The notes under the pieces are model-generated. The model had not been told where the DNA came from. It was given only the letters and a program-made list of their open reading frames with translations, and did no database searches. A stretch of DNA of 64,000 nt, from assembly GCA_030267565.1 (NCBI GenBank), contig BRXU01000026.1, forward strand, positions 1,054,001 to 1,118,000. Reading direction: 5' to 3'. Made by a program: the position numbers and the translations under genes. Shown here piece by piece: positions 12,001 to 24,066 of this stretch. Position 1 is the first letter of the stretch. Each line of letters opens with the position of its first letter. This DNA is from Pleodorina starrii (Eukaryota; Chlorophyta; Chlorophyceae; Chlamydomonadales; Volvocaceae).

Positions 12001-15000
12001 GACATAAGGCCCCTCAGTCACCCTGGCCCCAATTCTCAACAACTGTACCGGCGGTACCGTACTGTGCCGTACTGTACCCGTAAAAAAAGGACCACCACTA
12101 TATCCCGGACGACGGCAGCCCTTCGAGATAGCAGCCTGATTGTCGTACCTGGTTGCCGTACCCCAGCCAGATCCAGCTCAGCCGGAAGCTGCCTCCGCCA
12201 GTGCCGTTGACTTGCGACGCCTTGGCCGCGTACAGGTTGCCCGAGCTCAGATCGCCGGCGCGGTCCGCCACGAACTTGAAGAAGCCGACCTGGGGGGATA
12301 AACGTGAATGGAAGGCAGGGGCGGTGTGGTGTGGGATGGGGCGGTGTGGGGTGGGGCGGTGTGGGGTGGGGTGGGATGCAGTGCAGTGCAGTGGAGTGGA
12401 ATCAGTGACAGGTAGAAGATCGGTTTGCAATGCGTTAAGGATTCGCACACAGGACACAGGGGTTCATTCGGTACGGCAATTTGGTTGTACAGCAATTATG
12501 CAGTACAAAACGACGCGGTACGGCACACGTACGTTGGTTCCGTCGTCGGTGATGTACACGGTGCGCTTGTCCGGCATCACCACCGCCAGCTCCGTGGCCA
12601 CGCGGCCCAGAGTGTAGTACTTTTGTACGACGGCCGAGTTGTCGTACTGGATCTGCGGGAGGATTTGCACGTCGTACGGGAGGGGTGGCGGTGGCGGCAT
12701 TGGGGGGGACAGCAGTGAGACGAAGGGGAAATCTTTCGTTGCCAGCACACAGCCTTGGGCGTGTCTTTGTGCATACTTGTGTGTGTATGGGGGGGGAGAG
12801 AGAGTTGGGGGGATTCAGTGGGGGGGGCCAGAAGTAAGCGACCAACCATGGCCAGCGAAAGATGGCCAGCGGGCGACGAGGACGAACGGGAGATGTAATA
12901 ACCCCTGGTCTATAAGACGCTAACTCCCCTGCTCCCTGCCCCGCCAACCAGCCCAGCCCACCCGGCCTCCTCCCCCTTGCCCCTTCCCCCTTGCCCCCCC
13001 TCCCCCCGTAGTCCGTACCTTGGCCTCGGTGATGTATCCGTACAGGTACGGCTTAACGGTGGCCTTGAACTCGGTCAGATTCATCTCGCCGTAGTACATG
13101 TCGTACAGGCGCCCCATCTTGAGGAAGTTACCGCCGTCGTACCTGTAGGCGGTGCCGTACAGGCACCAAGGCATAAGGTGGGCGGGTGGACTGGCTGCAG
13201 TGCTGCTCAGCGCCCTTGATTGGGGGTGTGGACTGTGGAGATACGGAAGGGCTGCCTTTGGGGTTGGGGGGTGGGGGTGCCTTTCCTCCGCCTTTCTTCC
13301 GCTACTCCATTAAACGTTCTACCCGCCTTCCTCTGCGGTGGTTCTTCCGAGCTGTCCCTTTTCCTGTACACGATACTTATTCATTCAGCCCCAGCCCCCC
13401 TCCCCCCGGGCTCCGGCCTATACGGGGATAACCTCCCCCCCCGGGTACTCACGAGAACTGCGCGGGTGTGGCGCCCCCACCGATGTCTTCCAGGCGGCTG
13501 GCGGTGGCGGTGGCCCGGGCATCCGGCTCGTACTCCTCAGAGCCCAGGCGGGTGCCCCAGGGGGTCACGGAGCCTGCGGGGGGGGGGGGGGGAAGGGGCA
13601 GGAGCAGGGGCAGAGGGGGGAGGTGGGGGGTGGGGGGTTATCCACGTATTGGGGGGTGGGGTGGGGCTTATGCACGGATGTGGGGTGGGGGACGGCGGGA
13701 TGGGCGGGGAGGAGGGTGAGGAGGCATCCCCGCCCTGCCCCCCCCCAGCCCGCGCTCCCTCCCCCAGCCTCCGCAAACCCATGGCCCCCCCAACCGCCCC
13801 GAACGTTTCCGTTTCCACCACCACCATTTCCCGCCCCCACCCACCCTCAGTCCCTCACCCACCCGCACACGGCGTGAGCAGTCCCCCCCAGGCGGTCCAG
13901 TCCACGAAGGCCGCCTCAGCGGTGGCGCTCATTCGGCCGGTGGAGGGGTCCTGGGACACCACCTGGGCGTACATGGCGGCTGGGGGTTTGGGGTTTGGGG
14001 GGGGGGAGGGGGGAGGGGAGGAGGGAGGGGGGGGTAAGAAGAAGATGCCGCAGCGGAGGAGGGGGGAAGGGGTAGGAGGGAGGAGGGAAGGGGGAGTGGC
14101 GGAGGGAAGGGGAGGAGTGGCGAGGGCGGAGCGGTGCAGGGATTGAGCAGGGATGGAGTGGGGATCGAAGGAAGGGCGGCGCGGTGGCGGTGGAGAGCGC
14201 AGGTCGGATGCAGAGGATGGCGCTGGCAACCCGGCCCCGACCCCAAACCACCCCTGCCCAGCCCCCGCCCCGCCCCCGCTGTTCACCTGGGTTGGGGGAC
14301 TCGAAGTGGGTGGTGAGGTGGGTCTTGTCACACACGGTGGTCAGGGAGGCGAAGTCGGGGTTGTTGGAGATCTCGGACTGGTGTACGGCAAACACGCACA
14401 CAGGGGGCCGTACGGCACGGCAGGGGTTAGGGACATACATACACATTACCGGTATGTATGTATGTATGTCGAAGGTCAAAGGGGAAGAGGGGCCGGGTGT
14501 TTTTTGGCAAGACGCGCGGGGCGGGGGCGGGGGCGGGGGTTATCCACGTGTAGGCCGGGGCCCGTGAACGGCCTCGTATGTCGTATCAGGGAGGGGGGGC
14601 CGCTCGAGGAAAGGAGGGAAGGGGCTAGACATGTCTCCGGCGACGCTCCGACCCCGGCCCATGTACGGCACAGCGTACTTACGTGCCGTACTGTGTTGTC
14701 CATCAAACCACCACCGGTACGACCGGTACGATCGGGCACCCCCACCTCCTGTACCACCACCCGGCCCGTCCTCGAGGCTACGTTTACGGCCGAACTGTGT
14801 TTTGAACGAATCTCAGAGGGGAGCTCCGGTACGCACCTCACCACCACCACCCAAGCACGCAGGCAGGCAGGCATATCCCGATCTGCATATCTGCTGCTTC
14901 TTCCTCAGGGTTCGTCAGGTTCCGGAGCGCCCGATCTCCTGTCACGCGTGTCACATGTGCCGTGCCGTACCTGGTTCCGGAGCACCTTCCAGTCGGATGT

Positions 15001-15781
15001 GTATGTCGCCGCCGGCTGCAGCTGGGAGTTCAGGAGCCCGCCCCACACCACGTCACCGAACTTCTGTCCGGAGCGAGCCAGGATGTTGTACGTCGCAGGC
15101 TGGGGGGGGGGTCAGAGGTGGGGAGGGGATAGGTGGGGTGAGGTGGGGTGGGGTGGGGTGGGGTGGGGTGGGGTGGGGTGGGGTGGGGTGGGGTGGGGTG
15201 GGGTGGGGTGGGGTGGGGTGGGGTGGGGTGGGGTGGGGTGGGGTGGGGTGGGGTGGGGTGGGGTGGGGTGGGGTGGGGTGGGGTGGGGTGGGGTGGGGTG
15301 GGGTGGGGTGGGGTGGGGTGGAGGGGGTTTGGGTTACCAAAATGGGCGGACGAAGCAAAGACGGAACCGCATCGACGTTGGCCGATGTAAAACGAGCCCA
15401 GCCAGGCAAGATGCTCGTCCTTGCGCGTGAATGGCCCCTGCCCCCTCAAACAGGCACCCGTCAGTCCCAACCGCCAATCCTCGGTTCCACTGACCCACGG
15501 GTCAGCCACCTACGGACCGACCCACGGGTCAGCCACCTACGGACAGACCCACGGGTCATCCACCCCACCCACCACGTGCTTTCCGATGACCGCCTTGGAC
15601 GAGGAGCTCAGGATCAGCTTGGTGGCAGTGTCGACGGGGGCGGGGATGGACTGTACGACGGCAGTACAGCAACAGTACGACACATGGGGAGGAAAGGGAG
15701 CGGGTGAGGGTCGTCGAGGCATGGCTGTGCATGTGTGTCAGCGTGTTGGCAGCCTGAGATTCTCGTAATTGCCTGAAAACC

Positions 15782-15812
<31 letters not shown>

Positions 15813-18800
15813 ACAGGCGAGGGAGGCTTTAGGGAGCGGGTATAGCGAGAGTGAGGCGAGGAGGCTTTAGGGAGCGGGTATAGCGAGAGTGAGGCGAGGA
15901 GGCTTTAGGGAGCGGGTATAGCGAGAGTGAGGCGAGTTGGCGAGGTGCCGCCTAGTGCGAACTATAGCTCCGTCACCTAGCCCGCTGCCGCAAGGCCCGC
16001 TCCCGACCTCCCGCCGCGTCGAGGCCAAGCGGCGCTCTGGAGCTCGGCCTCTAGGGGCCACCCCCCGGCCTCTCCGGGGCCGTCGTAGTAGGAGTAGTAG
16101 CAGGGGTAGGGCGCGCGCTGTCTTGGGTTCTCCTTTGGTGCTGACCGCCCACGAGCCGGACCAAGCTCGGGGCAGGTTCTCAGCGCTTTGTTTTCGCGCC
16201 TAGAGGAGCACCGCCAGCCGGTAGCAGGCCGGCCGGGCGCCCCGGCGCTGCAAGGACTTCAGGGCGGGCAGGACAGCGCGGGCGCCGCGTAGTGCGCCGG
16301 CGCGACTGCTGTTTGTGCGGACGAAGGGCCCAGCTGCCGTATAAGGCAGGCTGTGAGCTCAAGCCTTTGGGGAGCCGCTGCGCCGTACACCCGTATATGG
16401 GGTGTACGACGCAGCCAGTTCTGCGTCGAGCAGGAGGGGGTAGCGGCCCCTCACGCCCTTCTCCCACCGCAAGGGGGAGAGTGCTTAGGCGGTCTTTCCG
16501 TCGGGGCTGGGATAGCAGCCCCTGGCCAGCGCCAGGGCCCGGTCAGATACTGTGACACACACACACACACACACCCTCCCTCACACACACAGACACCCCA
16601 CACACACACACCTCGGGGAGCGCCCCCCCCCCTCGCCCGCTGCGTCTTATACCTTCAACCGCCGCCGTCCCCACTCCCAGCTTTAACACGCCTTCCCCCC
16701 CCCCCAACCGCAGACCACACGCAACCTTCACCCCACACCGCACACACACCCACACACAAACCTGTAGTCCGATCGCCTCTCCCTTTCCAAAGCGGAAGGG
16801 ACCAAAGTAGCCAACGTATCCGCCCTTGCCCGCAGCGCCTGGAAAGGTGAAGGGGTTGGGGGTCGGAGGGGTATGCAGGACGACAGTCCGCATTGGCAAG
16901 CCAACACACGGGCTGACTTACGAAGATGAAAGCAGCCCAACCTAACCCAACCGGGGCGGCAGGTGGGGCTGGGGGGCTGGGTCGGATCGGGTGGTTCAGA
17001 GTGTTTGACCGGCGCGGGATGATGTGAGGTGCGTTGGGTTCGAAAGGAGACGGGGGGGACATGATCTGTGAAGAAATCGATACCACAATCGGGGGGCCGG
17101 TGTAGCTGCGGTGCACCGAACGAGTGAGGCTGGTCGGCGGTGGCCGGCTAGCGGGCGTACGACTGCACACCCCCGAAACACATACACGCATACTCACCTG
17201 CGCCCTCCCCGCTCCCCCGTCCCGCCCCGAGCCCCCGACCATACCTCCGAAAGTCCACATCCCCCCGGCCACACTGCCCACCACCCCAAATACCGAAACC
17301 CTTCTCCTCCCTAACTCCCGCAACCCCCCCACCCGACCGCCCCCCCCCCACCCACCCACCCCTCCTTACCCGACGACCCAGCCACCGCCTCCGGCACGCC
17401 CTCGTACGGATGCTGGATGTTGTTCCAAATGTACGTCAGACCGTTGGGCAGCGTGAAGAAAGCGGTTCCGGTCACCTCGCCGCCGAGCGGAACGGACAGT
17501 ACGCGGGTCAGGTCACCGCTCTTGAGGTCATAGGCCCACAGGAAGTTGTTCTCGTGCCAGTCGGTGTCCTCGGCGATGAGCAGGAGATCCAGGCCGGGGT
17601 GTACGGCAACGTTGTCGGGGGAGGAAATGCGGTCCACGTGGCAGGTGTTGTTGAACACGAGGCCCTGTTGGGGTGCGTGTGTGTGTGTTTTAGGGGGGCG
17701 GGGATGGGCATCGGGGTGGAGGGGTCAAGGACGGCGGGCGAGAGGTAATTGAAGGGGGCGAGGAGGAGGAAGAGGAGGAGGAGGAGGAGGAGGAGGAGGA
17801 GGAAGGAGGGAATAATACACGCGCGGAGAGGAGGGGTGTGGGGGGACCATTCTGTCCGGTGGTGACTGGAAGAGTCAGAACTAGAGCCCGAGCTTGGCTG
17901 AGGAGGAGAAGACGAGCGCGACAGAGAAGGCGACAGAGAGGGCGACAACGCGCTCCCCACTATTTGATCCTTCCCCACCCCTCCTGTCGAGCTCTCTCAC
18001 CGGAGTGGTGCCCACGTTGGGGATACCACACGTGAGGGCATACATGTTGTACGCATTGTACGACGAATCCAGATCCATGCTGTACACGCAGCCGCACCTG
18101 GGGGGTGGGCGGGTGGGGGGTCGGGTTTCGAGGGGGATTTGAGGGTGAGGCAAGGGGACGGGGCTGGGGTAGGCCGGTATTTTTCCCGGTGTGGTCGATG
18201 TTGTTGTGATGTGCCGTACAAGACATGTTGGCCGCGGGCAGGATGCGGGCAGGAGAATACGGCTGGTGGCTTTGCTTGCGCAGCTCATGTACGGCACACA
18301 CTTACTTGTTCGAGGGCAGTCGTACATCATCCTGGCCACCGAAGCGAGTGGGCTCAGCCAGGCAGCCCTGTGGCGGGGGGGGTGGGGTTAACAGAAAGCG
18401 GAAAGTGGGGGAGCTTAGGAGCGAGTGAGGGGTTCGAGAACGGATGCTGAGGGGGGACGGGGAGGCGGAGGGAGGGGGGTTTGCTGTGTAGTACGCAAGC
18501 ATGCGGTGGTGAAGCACGCGGGGAATGCGCTGTCTTAACATGAACGTGCTGCCCACCTCCCTCCCTTGAGACAGTTGAGAGTTACCGGGTGGTTACCGGC
18601 TCCACTGCTTCCACTGCTTCGGACCACACCACTACCACACCACTGCTTCGGACCACACCACCACCATCACCACCGACACCACCCCGGCACTCCTACTATT
18701 GCCCCTGCCCCTGCCACGACAAGACAAGACAGCGGAAGGGCAAATTCCCCTGCCGCCGCCGCCGCCGGTGCACATACCAGGCCCGCAAACACGCGTCCAC

Positions 18801-21800
18801 TCAACACGAGCACCGGCCGCCTCCGCCTCCGCCGCCAAGACACCCACACACCAGCCACGCCCCCGTTGCTCCACCAACGATCTGCGGGTAACTCACGTCG
18901 TTGATATCCGTCATTGCGGTGTACAGCTTCCTCCTGTTGACGTCCAGTGTGATTCCCTCCCACTTGGACCACTCGGTGGTGGCGCCGAGGTAGGCGGCGT
19001 ACCTGAAGGGGAAGCGGGAGGTAAGGGGGGGTAATTAGAACGGCCCGGGGCGAGAGAATGCAACGCAGTTACCTGGAATATTACCTGATGATTACCTGAT
19101 ATCTCCAGCAGAAAAGGCGCGCGGCCGCGTCGCCGCCAACCAACCCCAGACGGACTGGCACACGACAGCACAAGACCAACATAGACACACAGCCCGGACA
19201 GCACAAAAGGAACGATGGCTTACTCACCTTACTCCCCCCCCTGGTAAGAGGGGGGGAGCAGCAGGGGGGGAGGGAGAGAAGCAGCAGGGGGCCGGGAGCG
19301 AGGTGGGGAGCGGGGAAGCGGGTAGGAACCCAGCCACGCCGGGGTACCACCTCTCAATCCACCAACCCAGCCACCTATTCGAACACGGGCATTCCTCCAC
19401 CTCCTCCTTCGTGATTAGCACGCCTCACCGCCTCATCGCCTCACCGGGTCACCGGGGTTCGGCCAACGCCTCGCTTCGCATGTTAGCCTGGCTTTCACCG
19501 TACCCCCTCCCACCACTTGCTCCCATGCCCTCCTTTGGCAAGGTAAGGCCTACCAAACCCCAGCGCCCCATCTCCAAAAGGTTGCTCTCCAGCACGTCCC
19601 CGCCCCCCTGCCCCTCTCCCCACCTGCGCGTCTCGAAGGCCGCCGCCAGCATCTCCGCGCCGGGCCGCAGCTTCAGGCACTCCTCTCCGTAGGAGTGCTT
19701 GACGGGGCGGAAGCCCTCACCCGCGGCCGAGCAGGACCCAGCCACCGGGGCGGCGTAATCGAAGATGTCGGTGAAGCGGAGGGCGGGCAGGGCAGCGGCG
19801 AGCACGTCCTGCGTGCTCCAGGGAGGTTGGGAAGGGGGAGGTAAGGGTATAGGGAAGGAGGACACGCACACACACACACATACACACACCACCCCTCCCC
19901 GAGGGCGAGCTGGAGCTGTCAAAGACACCGATCACCCGTCGCAGTCCGCATGTCGACCAAACCACCAGTAAAACGCACACCCAACCACCAACCACCAACC
20001 ACCCACCTGATCCGTACGGCCCAAGTCCACCCAGCTGACCTGCGGGGAGGCGAGGAATGGGGGATGGGGGGTTTGGATGAGGGCGCGGACGGCAACAGGC
20101 GGTGCGGTTGTGCGAGGCATTTAGATGCAGCACGCACCCGCACCCGCACACCCACACGTGTAAGACCATCTGCACGCTTGCTCCGTTGCTCGTACCGCCA
20201 AAATACACACGATAAACACGATACATACAGTACATACGGTACATGCAGTACATACGGTACACATGTGCGCACGTGGGCATGCGGGCGCGGCTAGGTGCCG
20301 GTTGGAACAGCCACCCACCGAAAAGTTGCCCCCGTTGTCGGCCGAGATCTGGTTGAACTTCGCAGCGAACAGCCGACCGCGGCGCATATCGCCTGTGAGT
20401 GGGGGGGGGGGCAGGGCAGGGCAGGGTGAGGCAGGGCAGGGCAGGGTAAGGCAGGGCGGGAGGCAAAGTGGGCACGTGGCGGTGCGGATCGGCGGATGTG
20501 CACAGAGCAGCAGCGGCGGCACCAGCAGCAGCTGTAGTAGCGGCGGCGACAGCGGCGGCAGCGATGAGGCGCAATCCGCGCAGGCGAGGCGGAAGACGAG
20601 GAGTCGTGCGGTGCTCTGTGGTGCTCTGTGGTGCTTTGTGGTGTGCGATCCTGTACGACTGCCGTATGTGTGCTGTGCGGGGACAAGGGAGCAACGGAGG
20701 CACCCAACCACCCAGCTGTCAACCGTACCCGGCTTGGTTGCAACGAACTTGAAGAAGCCCACATTGCGGCCATCGTCCGTAATGTAGACCTGTCGGGGGA
20801 CACGGGAAGGGGAGGGAGCAGGGAGGTGCGGGCAATAAGTACGACACCGCAGCGAAGGGACGGAGGAAAGGGCTTATCCCCGGGAGGGAGGGAGGGAGGG
20901 AGGGTAGGCCGGAGCCCGTGAACGGTAAATACTGCAGTAATGAAGTAAAGGAGGGATGGGGACGTGGGATGGGGACGAGGGATAGGGACGACCCATCGCT
21001 GCCGGTACCACCACTGCCGCCTCATATCTTTATCCTTATCATATTTTGTATTCCTTATCCATCGGGACCCATCCACCCATCCACCCACCCACCCACCCAC
21101 CCACCCACCGTCTTCTTGTCCGGCATGACCAGCCCCATCTCCACCGCCACACGACCCATGGAGTACCACTTGCGAGCCACCGGGGCACCCTTGGCGGCAT
21201 CGTACGACACCTCGGTCACGAAGCCGTACCTGCACCACATTACGGACCACCAGGCATTCATCCAAGCAAGCCAAGTCAACGAGTCAAACAACAAGGCGGC
21301 GCAGCGGCGCAGCGGGGCAGTGGAGCTGCTTGGAAGTCGATTGCTGAGCGACCGGGTAGGTCGGTAGATGGTGGCCGGGGGTTACGGGGTGTGGGGTACG
21401 GGGTACGGCGAACAGTTGCGATTCGCACAGATCGAGTGAGCCTCGGCCCGTCCAGAGCGCTACCCAGCCAAACCATCACGCCGTGATGTTGGTACATCAA
21501 ACAAACGGTATTGAATACAGCTTACACCTTCGCTAACGGGAACAAGTAGTACGTTGCGTCATGACACCAGTCAACGGCACCAAACGCACGACGAGGACGG
21601 ACGGACTGGACGGACTGGGCGGACTGGACGGATTGGACGGGGCGCAAGGTTGCCGCCGCCCACCACAAACCAACAGACCCATAACAACACCCCACTAGCC
21701 CACCCACCGACCCACCACCCCGAGCCCCTCAGCCCCTCAGCCCCCCTATACGTGGATAACCCCCCACCTGTACGGGTTCATGACACCCCTCAGTCTCTCC

Positions 21801-24022
21801 ATGAAGGCGGCAGAGCTGTTGAAGTCGCCCAGGTACAGCCCGAAGTAGCGGGCGAAGTCGCGCACGCGGCTGCGAGTGGAAGGTGGGTGGGGTGGGCCCG
21901 GGGTAAAATATAGAAGGAAAGATGAAGGAAAGACCACAGCGGTGGAAGGGAGGCGACGTTCGCCATCAGGGCCTCCGCAGCCTGTGCATGGCTGACCAAA
22001 CCAATCCCCCTCCACAGTCCACAGTCCACACGAGCACACACAAAGAAGACATACCTGGCGGGCGAGTTGGACGAGTAGAAGGCGCGGGCATCCGGCTCGT
22101 ACTCCTCACTGCCCAGATGGCTGCCCCAGGGAGTCATCGAGCCTGCGCAGCAGCCACACAGCCACACATACACACACTTACACCGAGACCCAGGCCGCCG
22201 ACACCGAGACCCATGGGGCAAGGGAAGCCGTGATAAGAGGGGGCGGGAGGCGGGAGAGAGGGCGGAGAAAGGCGTCGTTCGGTTGCGGCAGCGAAGGCAA
22301 TAGCCAGCCAGCCAGCCACCCACCCACCTGCGCAGGGCGTCCACACTCCCCCCCAGGCGGAGAAGTCGACTGGCTGCTGACTCAGCAGCTCCAGGGAGCC
22401 ATCCGGGGCCACCCCCAGCTCCAGGTGGTAGATGGAGGCGGGGTTGGGCGACTCGAAGTGGACGAACAGGTCGGCCTGGGGGACAGCGGAACAGGGGACA
22501 GCGGACAGCAGGAGGGGCTTAGGGCTTCCGGTTCGTACACGTATTAAATTAATATTATTATTATTCATGATGCCTCCTTCAATTAATACGTGTACGTATT
22601 AAAAGGAGGAGGCATCATGAAGAGATAGGGAGAGAGGGGAAGCCGGTAAAGAGCGTGTGTGTGTGTGTGTGCCGACGGGGGTCGGCGGCAGGCACCGCAC
22701 ACCAGACACTGGTAGAGTGGGAGCTTAGTCATCCATAGCTGGTCATAAGTGCTCGTACAGCCGGGGAGCGCGGGCAGCGGGCGCGGAGCCCGGCGGGTGT
22801 TGGGCCGCGGCCCCCTCGGGGGAGGGAGCCACACCCTCGGGAGACAGAGGGTGCCCGCGGTGGCGACTGGGTGGGGGCATGCTACCGTAATATAAAAATG
22901 GTAACAGGTGGTGTTGCACCGGAATGGGCCGTATTGCGTGGCATTTACTTTGCCGTATCGTACTGTGCCGTACCTTGTTGGGATTGCCGGCGCGCGGCAG
23001 CAGCGTGGTCGCGTCGGGGTTGACAGATGTGTCTTGCTGCGAGCCGAGGGGAGGGGAGGGGAGCGGGCGATCGGATAAGGAGGAGGAGGGGGAGGAGCGA
23101 TCGGAGGAGGAGGAGGAGGAGGAGCGATCGGAGGAGGAGGAGGAGGAGGAGGGATCGGTCGGGCGGGCAGGCGGGTCAACAGATCGGCAAGTGAAGGCCT
23201 GACATGTGAGGTGTTGTTGGAAGAGGAAGGGCATCAGAAGGGTGGTCGAACACGCAGGGGGCAGGGGCATGCACTTGACCAAAAGAACCCCGGACCGCAC
23301 ACGGCGGGACCCGCTGGCTCTATCTTCCCTCTTGGCGAGGGCACGAAACGTGTATAAACAAAGCAGGACCACAACAACGACGGGGCACGCAAGACGCAAC
23401 ACGTGCTCCTCATCGGTTGGCGAGCATACTACACGTAACACGTTGCACGTTGGTAACCGGGAGATGCGTACATGCTTTTAGAATTTCAGGTCCGGAACCG
23501 TGGACCCCACAAACGCAGACGCGGCACGCGGGTGCCGCCGAGGGGTCAATCATGCGCGTGCACGTGCGCGCAATTTGTTTGCGTGTACAGCGTATGAAAG
23601 ACTGAACCAGGTAAACGGTATGTCGCGACGCATGAATCTATGTCGCGACGCATGAATCTATGTCATGTAACCGTCACAACCTCCATAACGCTGCCCTCCG
23701 CCCTCACCGTGGTTCCCTTGGTGTAGCCAGGCCCGAAAGCCATCAATGGCTGGCCTTGGATGTCGACCACACCGCCGGGGCCGCCAGACGGCCCCGTGCG
23801 CGTCAGCAGCTGAAGTCCGCCAGCCATCTTGTTGGCGCGTGCGGCCGGGTTAGGCTTCAGCGCAACGCCGCGTCCGACGATGGCGTGACGCACGGACATA
23901 ACAGAGTGCTTCTCGGCCTCCGAAACGGCAGGAGGAACGTTGGGGAAGTACACGGCGGCCTCGACTTGCGACGCCATCGCGATAACCGCCAACAGCAAGG
24001 CGGCCGCAGCTTGAGCCCTCAT
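6023..24022 (-). CDS. PHOX: PHOX: secreted calcium-dependent alkaline phosphatase with two tandem PhoX modules
   Basis: Releases phosphate from organic esters outside the cell under phosphate limitation. The 33-exon model keeps phase throughout and gives 1368 aa. Exons: 24022-23708, 23036-22974, 22475-22328, 22142-22055, 21869-21768, 21229-21109, 20789-20729, 20392-20319, 20039-20007, 19808-19624, 19002-18897, 18367-18306, 18097-18001, 17664-17370, 16838-16762, 15650-15576, 15099-14971, 14377-14287, 13979-13863, 13573-13453, 13142-13019, 12652-12533, 12289-12149, 11858-11677, 11187-11091, 10281-10195, 9877-9750, 9332-9272, 8823-8643, 8177-8017, 7511-7406, 6911-6757, 6226-6023. A signal peptide (MRAQAAAALLLAVIAMASQVEA) opens the protein. 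Each half carries PhoX hallmarks: TPCAGS[MV]TPWG...EEYEPDA (iron-binding Cys, acidic ligands), RRKLYTAM, and SPDNVA...[AG]EDT. Length and modular build match the large extracellular PHOX glycoproteins of Chlamydomonas and Volvox. The last 200 residues are Ala/Ser-rich and lie outside the modules. Confidence 0.95.
10390..10445. repeat. CCA/CAC trinucleotide microsatellite in a PHOX intron
   Basis: About 18 tandem CAC triplets with a few interruptions, in the intron between exons 25 and 26. Confidence 0.85.
10573..10842. repeat. Pure CCCCT pentanucleotide array in a PHOX intron
   Basis: About 54 nearly perfect copies of CCCCT on the plus strand. In the PHOX pre-mRNA this reads GGGGA repeated, able to form RNA G-quadruplexes. 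It sits in the intron between exons 25 and 26. The long ORFs drawn through it are artefacts. Confidence 0.97.
10903..11078. repeat. AGCRC pentanucleotide array in a PHOX intron
   Basis: About 35 pentamers alternating AGCAC and AGCGC directly upstream (plus-strand sense) of exon 25. It shares an intron with the CCCCT array but has a different unit, so the two arose separately. Confidence 0.95.
15132..15320. repeat. GGGGT pentanucleotide array in a PHOX intron
   Basis: About 37 copies of GGGGT on the plus strand (ACCCC in the PHOX transcript), in the intron before exon 17. The plus (non-transcribed-product) strand could form DNA G-quadruplexes. Confidence 0.97.
15816..16553. mobile_element. 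Candidate non-autonomous element inserted in a CA microsatellite
   Basis: A 740-bp block in the intron between PHOX exons 15 and 16 is bordered on both sides by CA repeats (15783-15814 and 16554-16575). It starts with three tandem 38-bp copies containing AGGCTTTAGGGAGCGGGTAT (about 15818-15933) and has no coding capacity. Its composition differs from neighbouring introns. I infer a retroelement that targeted a CA tract; Penelope-like elements of the Chlamys type are one candidate from memory, but no reverse transcriptase is present. Confidence 0.45.
16762..22475 (-). other. PHOX module A (N-terminal PhoX domain, exons 3-15)
   Basis: Residues about 127-609. It starts with LFVHFESPNP, then WTPCAGSMTPWGSHLGSEEYE (Cys about residue 173), MGRVAVEMGLVMPDKKTVYI, ECLKLRPGAEML, the WSKWEGITLDVNRRKLYTAM block, RISSPDNVAV with IAEDTDWHENN, and WNNIQHPYEG. 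These are the conserved PhoX propeller motifs that build the iron/calcium active site. All expected acidic residues appear present, so the module is probably catalytic. Confidence 0.85.
22566..22619. repeat. Nested inverted repeat in PHOX intron 2
   Basis: Arms TCATGATGCCTCCTT (22566-22580) and AAGGAGGAGGCATCATGA (22602-22619) enclose a second perfect palindrome TAATACGTGTACGTATTA. The transcript could fold into one long extended hairpin. The AT-rich content contrasts with the GC-rich surroundings, which suggests a small MITE-like insertion. Confidence 0.7.
23621..23660. repeat. 20-bp direct tandem duplication in PHOX intron 1
   Basis: Two perfect adjacent copies of TGTCGCGACGCATGAATCTA. Each contains the palindrome TCGCGA. 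No function is apparent. Confidence 0.9.
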
Positions 24023-24058
24023 ATCGATTCTTCGATCACGGGTGCAAGGTATATATAA

Positions 24059-24066
24059 ATTATATA
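24059..24066 (-). promoter_or_regulatory. Candidate PHOX TATA box
   Basis: TATATAAT on the coding strand, in an AT tract (24050-24069) about 40 bp upstream of the PHOX ATG. It implies a transcription start around 24030-24035 and a very short 5' UTR if it is the real TATA element. Confidence 0.45.

Larger units (their letters stand above)
8643..14377 (-). other. PHOX module B (C-terminal PhoX domain, exons 18-29)
   Basis: Residues about 678-1160. It repeats the order of module A: HFESPNP, LTPCAGSVTPWGTRLGSEEYE (Cys about residue 744), LGRVATELAVVMPDKRTVYI, ECLKLRPGAEMF, WSKWEGITLDVNRRKLYTAM, RIASPDNVAY with IGEDTSEHVND, and TVQHPYG. The NIQHP motif of module A is degenerate here (TVQHP). Several introns interrupt both modules at the same codon and phase, so the repeat arose by duplication of an intron-containing gene segment. 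Confidence 0.85.

Noticed and set aside
15132..15320. CRISPR-like array
   Set aside because: It is a pure pentamer microsatellite without spacers, in a eukaryotic intron.
14153..15430. 425-codon plus-strand ORF and overlapping 358-codon ORF
   Set aside because: They run through the GGGGT array and antisense to PHOX exons 17 and 18; no domain, biased composition.
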